Shown: piece after piece, positions 53,995-64,000 of the stretch
Layout of the letters: every line of letters begins with the position of its first letter
Position numbering within the stretch: the first letter of the stretch is position 1
From: Cristatella mucedo
Lineage: Eukaryota; Bryozoa; Phylactolaemata; Cristatellidae
DNA length: 64,000 bases
Direction: 5' to 3'
Assembly (NCBI GenBank): GCA_009760855.2
Contig: WPIO01000016.1
Coordinates: 3,456,001-3,520,000 of the forward strand
Translations under genes and position numbers: made by a program
Notes under the pieces: generated by a model
The model's input: the letters and a program-made list of their open reading frames with translations, nothing else
Database searches by the model: none
What the model was told of the DNA's origin: nothing

Positions 53995-54381
53995 TCAGAT
54001 AGTCACCATTAGACAGTTACTGTCTGAAAGATGGTGGCCGTCTGAGCACACTCTGACAGACGCTGCATGATGTACGTCTTGCTTTGGGAAAGTACCTGTT
54101 TGTAAGCTCTTCTCGAATACCGCCTCGAGTTGAGCCTCGCTTGGCAGTTTAATCAATAGCCAGTCCCGCCAAACTTGGGCTACGGAAAAGCCCGTGTCCT
54201 TCGTAGCGGGCTGACGTCCTTCAGGGCGAGCCACTTCGTCCAAAGCAAATAGTGCGCGAGGGCTCCTCCTGAGGGTAATCGTCGTTGCCGTGAACCGCTT
54301 CGGAGGGAGACGGGTCGTCAATGACGAAAGTGCGTGCTCGTTAGTATCCATGTGAAATGCAATCTGCTCACGAGCTGCCAC
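53995..54381 (-). CDS. Possible exon of an unknown gene
   Basis: A minus-strand frame of 128 codons starts at an ATG at 54381 and has protein-like composition (VWRDWLLIKLPSEAQLEAVF). A donor CAG/GTACTT near 54092 would end the exon after SLQT. GC-rich DNA upstream (54390-54900) would suit a promoter. I do not recognise the product and found no second exon before the Gypsy element. Confidence 0.35.
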   Translation of the reverse strand: MAAREQIAFHMDTNEHALSSLTTRLPPKRFTATTITLRRSPRALFALDEVARPEGRQPATKDTGFSVAQVWRDWLLIKLPSEAQLEAVFEKSLQTGTFPKQDVHHAASVRVCSDGHHLSDSNCLMVTI

Positions 54382-55140
54382 GTGACCGTTCGAAGAGCGA
54401 GCACTGAAAAACGCTTGCGCTGGCCTCGCTCGGAACGAGCGAACCCTGGCCGCTGTCGGGCCTATAGACAGCAGCGAGAGCGAGGGCGGTGCGGTGCAAA
54501 GTTCAGTGTGAGGTTCAGTTCGAAGGCTCTTGTGAGGTTTGGTGCGAGGTTTGGTGTTCGGCTCCTCGTATGCCGGGCGTTCGTTTTTTCGTTAGCTCAG
54601 TTCGAACGGGTCTCGTTGGGCACTGCGGTCGTCCAGCGTATGCAGCTCGCGATCGTGGTTTCATCATTCACCACAACACTATAATCGTTATAACTTGGTG
54701 GAATGGTAAAGCGGGTGCAACGCACAATGACGTCATCGCGACTGGGCGCTTCTCTTCGCAGTCGCGGTGATGTCATTTAATTTCGAGGGCACTTTGGCGC
54801 CCGACGAATGCTCGGGAGCTGGAACGCGCGGGAGCTGGAACGCCCGTCAGCTCGCAGCGTCTGGCCGAGATGCGACCAATCGGACAGGAGTCAACTACGC
54901 TGACCAAAGGTACGCCTCCTTCTGAATGCGAGCTTTATCTGAATCCTTGGCTGCCATGAATCGCGGGGTCATTCCGATGGAGCTCGAGAATTGAGTTGCT
55001 CGATACAAAGTCAACATGCAATAAATACAAAGGGACACGAGACCAGACGGTGCAACTGAATTGAGTATACAATAACAAAACCACCAAGTGAGGATGACCG
55101 CTTCTTAATGCTGGCTTCATTGGCTGCCTATCTTTCTCTC
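54382..55140. other. GC-rich region, possible promoter
   Basis: CpG-rich from 54390 to 54900, with GCGACCAATCGG near 54875 (CCAAT box) and repeated GAGGTTYGGTGCGAGGTT motifs near 54530-54555. It becomes ordinary after 54900. No coding evidence. Confidence 0.4.
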
Positions 55141-55144
55141 CAGG

Positions 55145-55262
55145 ATAATAATAAAAATAATAGTACACTTGATAAAGCGCCCTCAGAGAAATAAATCTCT
55201 CGCTAGGCGCTTTACATTTGCTGCAAAGGAAACACCATCGGATCGTCAGTGATAGCATGCTC
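55145..55262 (-). mobile_element. Solo L2 3' tail
   Basis: Only about 115 bp: (AAT)n, CTTGATAAAGCGCCCTCAGAG, then GGCGCTTTACATTTGCTGCA and a little more 3' UTR. An extreme 5' truncation. Confidence 0.9.
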
Positions 55263-55725
55263 AGATTAGCTTTAAAACAGGCTTCGCTGTATCGGATTCC
55301 GTATACGATAATCGAAAGAACTTTTATTTTCAGAAGAATTCTGCAATGCACAGAAAGTACGCGTAGCGCTTGGTGTGCCGCCGTAATGATGGTCGTTGAG
55401 CTGGTTAGCCAGTTAAAGTGACCGTTCAGCTTCCTCTCAGAATCCGCCCAGCTTCTGCCCAGCTTCTGCCCAGCTTCCGCTCAGCTTTCGCCCAGCTTCC
55501 GCTCAGCTAAGGTCAGCTAAAAAAGAGCTCGTGCGAATCACAGCAGGAGAATACACATGGCAAGGCTTACGTGGTAAATGGTCGCCCTTGGTGGCAACAT
55601 TCAAGGGTCGCGAGGCAATGACTGTAGAAGCTATGCCGCAATCGCGATGGCATATGCAATAGACCACAAAGAGCACGAGTTCCTGCTACGCCCAGAATCC
55701 AGGCTGTGCACGCTTTTTCTAAGGA
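55263..55725. other. No gene; 11-bp repeat
   Basis: CAGCTTCYGCC(C/T) recurs about seven times at 55425-55508. The rest is unremarkable. Confidence 0.5.
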
Positions 55726-55726
55726 T

Positions 55727-55842
55727 AATAATAATAACAATGCACTTGATAAAGCACCCTCAGAGAACTCAATCTCTTTCTAGGCGCTTAACATTTGCTG
55801 CAAAGGGAAATGCAATTGAATGGTGAGTAATATCATGAACCG
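55727..55842 (-). mobile_element. Solo L2 3' tail
   Basis: A second very short tail, AATAATAATAACAATGCACT to GCAATTGAATGGTGAGTAAT, truncated at nearly the same place as the one at 55145-55262. Confidence 0.9.
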
Positions 55843-56190
55843 GGCCCCCGAATTCTGATTCTGCTGGCCTTGATTCTGAGTCTAATTCTGATTTCTGATT
55901 CTGCTGGCCCCTTTGTCCATGAAAGGGGAATATTGCCTCCCCCCACATGCATCCCTGGCTCCGCCGCTCGGTGGCAGCACAGGATTTTATTAGCATAGAA
56001 GTTGTTGCAAAGGAAGTTATTAGCATAGAAGTGGTCGCACAGGAAGCATGGAGCTGCTTGAGTAGGAAGATATTAGCATTTGCAGCTGTAGCGCAAGACT
56101 GCTGGAAATGATGCTTCAGAGTTGGCAGCATGTGAAATGTGTTGCAAGGGAACTGTGGGATGTAGTTCGACAGCGTATGACCTTCATAGC
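55843..56190. other. No feature recognised
   Basis: Contains a duplicated TCTGATTCTGCTGGCC near 55853 and 55895, and two repeats of GAAGTTATTAGCATAGAAGT near 56000-56030. No coding evidence. Confidence 0.4.
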
Positions 56191-56345
56191 AAGATCTCCT
56201 TTTGCCAACGGTCTTTATTTGCAAGAACGGAGCAGATAATTATCCAGATCCGATGATCCAAGGGCAACCGCTGGAACGAGGCTGAAACTGATGCAGCAGC
56301 TCAGCGAGGAATTGCTTCGGCACCATGCTAGATGGACGAGATTGA
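56191..56345 (-). mobile_element. L2-like family B fragment
   Basis: The minus strand gives LAELLHQFQPRSSGCPW and the GCCAACGGTCTTTA landmark, matching 63330-63420. Confidence 0.78.
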
Positions 56346-57420
56346 TTTCGAATCCCGAAATATAATTCGCGATCCGAAATTGTTTCAGAAATTGATCCCG
56401 AATTGTAATGGCTGAGAACCACTTTTGCGATAATCTATGGCTGAGTGGCATAAAAGCCGGTCATTTAAAAGCTCTAGGAGGGATCAGCCCGGCGGAAGTG
56501 ACGTCCAACGCTTTTCGCCAGTGCAGCAGCAGAGCTCTGGACGCCGTTCCAGAGCTGTAGTACGCACGGTCTGATGTGGGACGCCTGCAACTCTCCATCA
56601 CCGGCGAATGGACTTCTCTGCACTATGGATATGGACTTGGATGCAGCAGCAGCTGCAGCAGGCATCTTGTAGCATGCACCTGTCTGCTGGTGTGTGTGTG
56701 TGTGTGTGTGTGTGTGTACATATATAAACGTATATATTGCAAGAATTTTCTCTATCAGGGATGAGAAAAAGCAGATACAATGATGCACATTATTGTATTA
56801 CTATGTAACTGAAAATACACACAAATGCATTTATATATATATATGAAGTTTCTAAAAAAAAAAAGCAGACAACTATATTATGCCATCCAAGTTGGACATC
56901 AAGAACAGACGGGAGACTTACTCCTGCGGGTGCTATCATGATTAAAGTTTACAATAAATATTGTTAGATTCCATATGCTTACTCATTTCAAGACCCTCGA
57001 CTGACGAAGCAAGATATTATAAACTAGGACTGCTGGTAATAAATAAGATCGGCAAATAAAGGAAATTCGCACACTCAAAGAGAAGTAATTCACTCTCTCT
57101 CTCTCTTTCTCTCTGCACTTTACATGCTAGACTATATGTCACATTTGATTATATTAATATTATTACTATTACATTATAGTTATAATTGAATTCATACAAA
57201 AACCCTACTTTATGCTGGAAAGGAAGCATGTAAATCTAATAGTGGTAAAATGCACCATGTCCGGATGCGATAGCTCACAAAAGGCAATTCACGAGCTCAG
57301 AAGAAGCAGTGAGGAACAGGTGGATATATCGTTTCAATTTCAATGCCGTTCATTCAGGAATTGTGTTACTGTTGATGCCCTTATTTTATTTGGGAGATAC
57401 TTCTAGGTTTTTGGAGAATA
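56346..57420. other. No gene; microsatellites
   Basis: Contains (TG)n at 56692-56718 and a short (CT)n at 57092-57112. AT-rich elsewhere, without coding evidence. Confidence 0.45.
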
Positions 57421-57840
57421 CTAACTGAATGTAAGGACTCCAAAGGATTTTACGCTGGCTTGAGACAGAGGTAAGCGATGACGAGTCAGAGCACTGAGAT
57501 GAGAAGCGGGGAGGGGAGTAAGTGTTTCAGATTGGTGAGTCTGAGCATCAGAATTGAGACATTTCAAAGTGAGTAACTAGACTTCCACTTGAAGTCGCTA
57601 CACTTATTGCATTAGCGCTACTGCTGTGTCGGTGAGAAGTGTGCTAAGGCGGCAGTTGCGACGTTCATGACAGGAAAGCCTGGCTGCAAAGCAATGCATC
57701 GACTGCTAGCTTTTTATGGAGCAGGCGTGAAGAACTGCAATTGGCGAGTAATGGAAACCTATAAGAGATGCACAGAACAGCTAGGCTGTCTTATCCTTGT
57801 CTAAACAGGTCGGAGTTTTGCGTGGCCACGCATTTTGACT
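57421..57840 (-). mobile_element. Old L2 fragment
   Basis: Strongly decayed. GACTCCAAAGGATTTTACG, GTCGGTGAGAAGTGTGCTAA, GTTGCGACGTTCATGACAGG and CTTATCCTTGTCTAAACAGG match successive parts of the L2 C-terminal region in reverse. Confidence 0.75.
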
Positions 57841-58828
57841 CCTGTCGAAGAGCAGAGCAGAGCTATTTACGAGTCTGAGCTTTCGGCTACTCCGATTCCG
57901 CTTCGAGCCAATCGAGTTAACGATCTCGTTAACCAATTAATTTAATTAATTAAGTTAATCGTTAACCAATCGAGTTAGTTAACTTCCAGCAGTTTCAACA
58001 GTGCTTACGGCCTTCTTCGCACGAGGAGACGCGTCGTGGCAACTTCGAGAGCCCGAACACTAGCCATCCATTGTGCTGTCGCGCCCTCCTCACGTCTCCA
58101 CCTACGTCATTCACACCGTAATTTACATAGCACGCCTTCATTTACAGGTGCCATGCGGAAGTAATGCCCAAGAGTCTGAATTGCGTGTTTTAGGCAAACT
58201 TTGCTGTCTCGGTTTCTCACTCCGCTAGCTGACAGTAATTTCAGGGCACTGTTGGTCTAGCCACTTGAATAAGTTAGCATAAAGTGGCGATTCAGTCGCC
58301 GTGAATCGCAGAGTCGCGGCCAAAGATGTTAAGTAGAATTGCAGTTCAGGGCTTTATTCTCGCGCTTCGACACAGCATCTCGGAATCTGCAGCCGCGCCT
58401 CATCTCGATCGACGGACCATACGTTACCTCATCGATTAGACTCAACATATTAGTATTGATATCGGTCGGACAGTGATATAACCTTAAGTCAAACTGCGTA
58501 CTTTTGAACGCAAATTCGCGAGTGAGTACGTACCGTAACCACAAGTCGCCGACAGAGCGCACGCTGAGCCCTTTGGATATTTATAATACTACCACTGCTA
58601 CTGCGGCACAACTACGATGAGTTTTGTATCAAAGATATCAGGGGAGATAATCTACCGATTTGCAAATTTAGCTTAAAAACGACTCGTAATTAAAAATTTA
58701 ATAAAAATAAATTGTGCACTGAATTATGAAATACAGCTACACAGGCTCTCGATCAATCTGTCAATAAAGTACGTATTTAAACGTTGGGGAGATCATCCTT
58801 TATTAGAGCGATAAAAACGACGAGTCTA
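57841..58828. other. No gene; TTAA-rich palindromic patch
   Basis: At 57910-57985, GTTAACGA, TTAATTAATT and TCGTTAAC motifs occur in inverted arrangement. The remainder has no recognisable feature. Confidence 0.4.
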
Positions 58829-58829
58829 G

Positions 58830-58862
<33 letters not shown>

Positions 58863-58868
58863 ATATAT
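58829..58868 (+). repeat. (TA)n(TG)n microsatellite
   Basis: About 11 TA units, 7 TG units, then TATATA, abutting a LINE tail. Confidence 0.95.
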
Positions 58869-58873
58869 ACTTC

Positions 58874-59042
58874 ACAATAATAATAATAACACACTAGATA
58901 AAGCGCCCTCGGAGAAATCAATTTCTTTCTTGCCGCTTTACATTTGATGCAAAGGAAGCACGATTGTGGTTGCACGCTCAATAAGCAACAAGATTAACAT
59001 GGCTAGCGGTGACTTGCACAGGGTCAGCTTGAATATACACCT
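58874..59042 (-). mobile_element. L2 3' UTR fragment
   Basis: (AAT)n, CTAGATAAAGCGCCCTCGGA, then TTAACATGGCTAGCGGTGAC in reverse orientation. Truncated within the 3' UTR. Confidence 0.87.
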
Positions 59043-59104
59043 GAATATATATATATTTCTAGCTGGGTACCCATTTACTCTAATATGTTACATATAAATA
59101 TATT

Positions 59105-59132
59105 TGTGTGTATGTATGTATGTATGTATGCA

Positions 59133-59176
<44 letters not shown>
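59105..59176 (+). repeat. (TGTA)n / (TA)n microsatellite
   Basis: TGTATGTATG repeats are followed by about 20 TA units. Confidence 0.95.
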
Positions 59177-59179
<3 letters not shown>

Positions 59180-59319
59180 TAAATAATCGTTCCGACGATT
59201 TTGGTGAGTAAATCTGGAGTTTTTCTTGTTAATGAGTACAACATGGCGTAAGTTGATGGCCTGCTCCGGTGACAAGCGGCGGCTGAGGTGGAGTTAGGTA
59301 GCTGCACTTTTTCATGTGC

Positions 59320-59470
59320 CATTACTCTTCACAAGACGGTTGGCTACCGCATGCTCACCGAAAGTGGCTTAGGATTTGAGTGTGCCATAGAGAACTCTCC
59401 AGCGTAACACTCACTTGGCCTGTGTCATGTTGTGGAGTTGCATATGGAGATACGTGACTCCTTCGTGTCC
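59320..59470 (+). mobile_element. L2-like family B tail
   Basis: GGTTGGCTACCGCATGCTCA, GAAAGTGGCTTAGG, GAACTCTCCAGCGTAACACT and GTGGAGTTGCATATGGAGAT match the 3' end at 25500-25620. Confidence 0.82.
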
Positions 59471-60064
59471 ATCTGAACTGCTGCGCCGGTTTCGGCCTAC
59501 CGAGCTAGCGAGGCGTCTAGCTGTTTGAATTCTCATCCAGATTACTGCTCAATAGATCTTTTCATATTTAGCCCCCTCTGCGGTGCGATGCTAGAGAGAT
59601 TAGGCAAAAATAACTCGGCTAAATTCTACCACCTGCAGTCGATTTGCTAGGCCTAGCTCGCCGCAGTGCAACTCCGGCGAGCTTGGACAGCCAGACGGTC
59701 GAAATTTTTATTACTCGCTGGTAATAAATGCTAGCGGCTACGAACCGACAGTTTCGTAATCCACTGTATGCGGAATAAAAGCCGGAGTCTGTCAATGGGT
59801 AATCAGCTGGGGGGCCTGACTGGTTACGCTTTAGGCTGAAAAAGTCAGGTAGGAGTTAAGTAAGCTCTATACGTTTGGTGAGGCGGCAAAGTAGTTACAC
59901 CCGAGGGTTTTCGCTGGTCGGCACTTTAGAGGCGCTCTGGGCGTCCTAGCAGTTGTCATACGCCACAACTGAGTCTGCTTGCCTGCCACTCTCGTCCGCT
60001 TGCGAATGGACTTCCGTATGGCGTCACGGCATCTCATGACGTGACGAAAATTAAAAAGAAATTG
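59471..60064. other. No feature recognised
   Basis: No coding or repeat evidence beyond short frames. Confidence 0.4.
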
Positions 60065-60192
60065 AGCGCGCATCCATTTATCGCAGCATTTAGTGGATTT
60101 TTACGATTCGTCCTTTATGAACTTACGTTTGCTGACGCCGCGCATGCTGCCACTAACCATATTTGCATGCTGACCCTGTGCATGTCACAAGT
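60065..60192 (+). mobile_element. L2 3' UTR fragment
   Basis: GCAGCATTTAGTGG, GATTCGTCCTTTATG and GCATGCTGCCACTAACCATA through GACCCTGTGCATGTCAC correspond to the end of the L2 coding region and the start of its 3' UTR. Both ends are cut. Confidence 0.85.
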
Positions 60193-61844
60193 AGCGCACG
60201 CGCGTAGCACAGATACGGGCTACAGCGGAAATTCAATGTAGTGAAACAGGGAATTTCGATATACGTCTTGAAAAGCCAACGCGTGTGCAATTTTTTTTTA
60301 CGAGAGAACAGAAATGACTTCAGTAAGGTGTAGCGGTCCGGTTCCCTAAGGCCTTGACTGACGACGTGAGGAACGCAATGGCGGTTCTTCCTGTGCCGGT
60401 CTTTCGCCATTCCACGAACTTAATTATGATGGCGGCTGCAATACGAGTAATGCGACTGCTGCTGACTCCCGTTACATACCCGATGAGGAATCCGCGTTCC
60501 TTCGATGGTAAGCAACGCAGCGACACGGCCATCTATTTGTCCGCAAGCCGCTGATTTACACTGCTGGGAAAGACAGAGTTTCTCTCGCATGAGTTATATG
60601 TTATTAAGAGCACTCTTTTCGAATTTTCGCCTACCTGAAGAATACCTAGAGGAGCTGCTAATTCCGTATCTCACAGTGTCTCCAAGTAACTTGTTCTGCT
60701 ACGATTCATTTGACTTTTCCTCTTGGCGAATGCAACGCCGTCATCTTCGTGCCTGCACGTCGACTATTTTTGTGCGACTTAGACCGTGCTAGGTTTGCTG
60801 CATCAGTGTGCCTTAAAAGAGAATGAATTATTAGACATCTTGTTCCGATTCGCATTCACGTAACTGTTCGCTAAGTTTTGAAAATCTACCAGTCAGTATA
60901 TACTTCTGAGGGACGCTGGACCCTGGGCATTCTTTATTTATACCCCTAGATGGTCCAAGTGAGCGAAGTGCAGACGAGACTAAACTTCTGAGACGATGCA
61001 AGTCCAAAAACCTGACTGGTCGTCATTGCCCATGCAACCGAGCAGGCCAGTCTTCTCCTTCACGTGCTGTGTGCACCAATCTCGACTATTTTAGATGGTT
61101 TCATCAAGTATCCGTTGAGACAGAGCTGAAGTCAAAGAGGCTCGTCTGTCTCCAAGTGAAATCCTGACGACCCGAACGTCCGAGGATTCTGAAAAGGTGC
61201 GCTAAAGCCCGGCTCGCTGCTCGCTTAGACAACGTGTTGGCGACGAAGGTGAAGAAAGACGTGACAGACGCAACGACATGATGACAAGGTGCAGGCGACT
61301 GGAGATGCTCGGGAGCAATAGATTGTAAAGAGGTTGAAAGGTCAAACTTTGACACCAGCAAGAGTTCGTCGTGCTAGGTTCTATTTTTCTAGCCCAGGAC
61401 GGGCCAAATAAAGGAGGGGTCGGCAAAATGGCGCCATCGTTTTTGGTCAGCCCGAGTACGACTGCGGAGATATTTATTATTCTCAATTTATGAATCCTAA
61501 CGGTCAGCAACCGGTTATATCAAAATCCGCAGCTGGCTACGTAAAGCCGAAGTCATGCAATAGGGATTCAGCTTACCTCAAGTAATTGTGCTCTAGGCTT
61601 TGAGCCGTGCTCCAGGATTAAAATGAGCTTCAGGCACAAAGCCAGGCAGGCGTACCTTTTCATGCATGCATGCAAGATGAGTCAGAGCGTGTTAATAACC
61701 ACAGGCCTTAGTAACCGGTTGTGCTGAGTTTCTTTATTTCTTCATTAGCACCTCGGCCTAAATAGGATATTTTTTTGCTAATGAGTGTCTAGAACGAGAG
61801 TGACGAGCGACAAAGGAGCTCCAGACGTTAAAGATCTGTGGGTT
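60193..61844. other. Unassigned
   Basis: A minus-strand frame at 60320-60532 (70 codons) has moderately protein-like composition but is matched by an equally long plus-strand frame. I could not assign either. No repeats recognised. Confidence 0.3.
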
Positions 61845-62988
61845 TTATTTTCTAATTTCTGTAATATAATTTCTGAATTACGCTTGGCTTACCCATAGCT
61901 AGTAAGTTCGCTTGATCGTCATTTGATTTGAGAGAGTTGGTTCCGATCCCTGTGCAGATGTCAGCTATATATGCAGCAGGCGGGTTGAGAGAAGCTGTCA
62001 TGCTGGAGGCTGGGAGGGAGGGATCAAAGAGTACGTACAGCTGTGGGTCAAGCCCGTAGAAGTAAAAGCCTGGAGCATACACCGTTTAACGAAGCGGACC
62101 AAGAGCAGTACCCTGGGGTATCCTGTTCTCGGATGATCTTCCTCCGCCTACATCAGCGCTTTAGCGTCTCCCACTGACCGAACCTTAAGCACTGCAGTGC
62201 AGCGCCAGCAATGGCCCGGCGAGATTAGAAGCTCTTGAGAAGGACTTGGTTATCAATAGTATTAAACGCAGCCGAAAGATAAAGCAAAACAATTAAAGTC
62301 TCTTTACATAAGTCTCCATTCATGAGAAGCTCGTTATACGTGCGAAGCAGTGCTGATTCTATGGAGTGATTCGCTCTAGAACCAGACTGAAACTTACTTG
62401 CTGGGTTCGAAGTTTCAATGTTTCAATATGACAGTTCTGCTAGCCTGCCAAATCTCGTTTCATTGTCTTTGATAGCAACAGTAGAAGGGAGACTGGACGG
62501 AAGCTGCTCAAGTTCTCTTGATCTAGTGTGGCTTTCTTAAGTAGACGACTGACAGCAGCCTTTTTGAAAGGTGCAGGATCAAGACCTGAGGCTGAGGACG
62601 TAGTTTTGTGTTAGCTATTTAGCTGTGCATGGCAGAAGCAGATCTATGCAATGTAGACATGGGACAATGGGAATAGGAGCTAGAGGGTTATTAGTCTTCG
62701 TTGGCTGGAAGATAATGTTTCAGGATTAGGTCAGTGGTGACCTTGTACGTGGACGTTGCGGTGCTGCAGGGAATTGGATGAGAGTATTCCTGTGATGTTG
62801 TTATTCAGAAGGGATGCTGCTAACTTACGAATAAACTCTCTGTTCTTGTCTAACCAACTGACAAGGAAACGATCAACTGGATCACCACAAGGATCACTAG
62901 ATACGAGCTAATCTGGAAGCGGCTCAGGAGATTGTTAATGGTGGACATCAAAATTTTTGGATTTTGAAATTGTGGTTCAAGAATAGTC
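61845..62988 (-). mobile_element. Decayed L2 copy (RT region)
   Basis: On the minus strand from about 62985 the RT is traceable: the LLRCIDLL region near 62720, the LLKKATLDQENL-like region near 62520, SESALLRTYNEL near 62350 and GFYFYGLDPQLYVLFDPS near 62050 (the FYADD box is lost). It ends near 61850 without a 3' tail. Confidence 0.85.
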
Positions 62989-64000
62989 TTTAAATGTAAT
63001 GTAATGTATCTCCTTCAGTAACTCCACAGAGTCATAAAGACCATGTGTATGTTACGCAGGCGAGTTTTGTATAGCGCACTCACAGCCTAAGCGGCTTTCT
63101 GTATGCATTCGGTAGCCAGCAGATTTCATCTCAATCTACAAAGAGAAAGTGGAAAGCATAGCAGAGTCAGGAGAGCAGTTGAGGTAAAGAGTAGAAAAAA
63201 AGTAGCCGCTCAGAATCACTGAAAAGGATGAGCCACAGTAGGCAGTAGGAGACGAATTGTCGTTGCGTAAGAATTGTGGAAGCGAGTTCCACAGTCTAGG
63301 ACCTGCAGAGCTAAAGCTTCTGTCGCCAACGGTCTTTAAGCGGAGGAATGGAATTGCTAATTTATTATCCACACATGACCAGAGGGCGCGAACAGGCTGA
63401 AACTGATGCAGCAGTTCAGCTAGGTACGAAGGAGCCAAGCCGTGGCGGGCCTTGTGGGTCAGCATAAGAGCTTTGCTCTGTATCCGTTGCTCAACCGGCA
63501 TCCATCCTAGCTCTTTTAGTAAAGGAGACACGTGCTCAAACCGCTGGGACTTGAAGACTAGCCTTGCAGCCATATTCATAGTCTGCTGCAGTGGCCTAAT
63601 AGCTTTCTTTGGCAGCCCAGCCAATAGGGAATTGCAATAATCAAGCCGAGACAGAACTAAGGAGCGAGTTAAATTTTTACAAGCAACTGTGGGAGACAGC
63701 TCCTAATCTTGGATAGGGATCGGACGTGATGGTTAGCTGTAGAAGCAGTCTTTTGAATGCTTTTAAAATTGAGGCAGTTTTCGAAAACGACAATTAAATT
63801 TTGAGCAAGTGGTTATGGCCGCACAATAGCATCACCTATTAGAAGAGCAAAGCCTTTTAATCCAGCCACACACTTTCGGTGTCCTATGAGCAGCAGTTCA
63901 GTTTTTATCATCCTTTTATTTCAGGAAGTTTTCCGACATCCAGGATCAAAATCGGCAAGGCAAGCATTCAGTTTCTCAGTTGCCTCCGCAGATTCCGACG
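62989..64000 (-). mobile_element. L2-like family B copy, running off the window
   Basis: The best copy of the second family. On the minus strand, 162 open codons (63624-63136) contain AARLVFKSQRFEHVSPLLKE, LGWMPVEQRIQSKALMLTHK, LAELLHQFQPVR and AGPRLWNSLPQFLRND. The layout is as in L2 C-terminal domains, but the sequence is clearly distinct. A 3' end with GTGAGTGCGCTATACAAAAC follows to about 62990. The upstream part continues beyond 64000. Confidence 0.9.

Noticed and set aside
60320-60554. Opposed 66-70-codon frames
   Set aside because: Neither has homology that I can name or a convincing splice context, and each is the shadow of the other; left unassigned.

Overview
The window is animal nuclear DNA, probably from an invertebrate. 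Genes are split by short exons with GT-AG introns, the sequence between them is full of retrotransposon debris, and long (GA)n/(CT)n tracts recur. A broken 18S rRNA copy at 41720-42326 has a V4 region resembling lophotrochozoan (mollusc, annelid, nemertean) 18S. That is a hint at the taxon, not an identification.

Two host genes can be rebuilt exon by exon. On the minus strand, six exons between 20449 and 9152 encode a 349-residue CUEDC2-like (CUE domain-containing 2) ubiquitin-binding protein; every intron phase agrees and the conserved C-terminal block is present. On the plus strand, four coding exons between 38852 and 47761 encode a 520-residue monocarboxylate transporter (SLC16 / major facilitator family); all its introns are phase 1. 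A GC-rich block at 35.3-36.5 kb may hold its promoter and a non-coding first exon. The two genes point away from each other across about 18 kb of repeats. A possible exon of a third gene lies on the minus strand at 54.1-54.4 kb.

Most of the rest is mobile DNA. About thirty pieces of an L2-clade (CR1 superfamily) LINE are scattered on both strands. One is almost full length (about 1050-4485) with an endonuclease-RT reading frame broken by a one-base frameshift; most others are truncated at the 5' end and finish in (TTA)n. A second L2-like family (called family B here) appears at 16.5, 25.3, 56.2, 59.3 and 63-64 kb. tRNA-derived SINEs ending in the L2 3' tail lie at 19.2, 28.1 and 40.5 kb. A 5221-bp Ty3/Gypsy LTR retrotransposon (48344-53564, minus strand) begins just after the transporter's poly(A) signal; it has 140-bp LTRs, a primer-binding site, a polypurine tract and a mutated protease motif, and a younger L2 copy sits inside its integrase.

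The less ordinary structures are: an array of about 16 diverged ~170-bp repeats (21.4-24.2 kb) upstream of the CUEDC2-like gene, each with a GC-rich near-palindrome; a 25-bp minisatellite (17.1-17.5 kb); several near-perfect foldbacks (5.6, 13.07, 33.9, 41.6 kb); a direct duplication inside intron 1 of the transporter gene, with separate later insertions in each copy; and an L2 fragment ending 28 bp before the last transporter exon, where it may supply the branch point.
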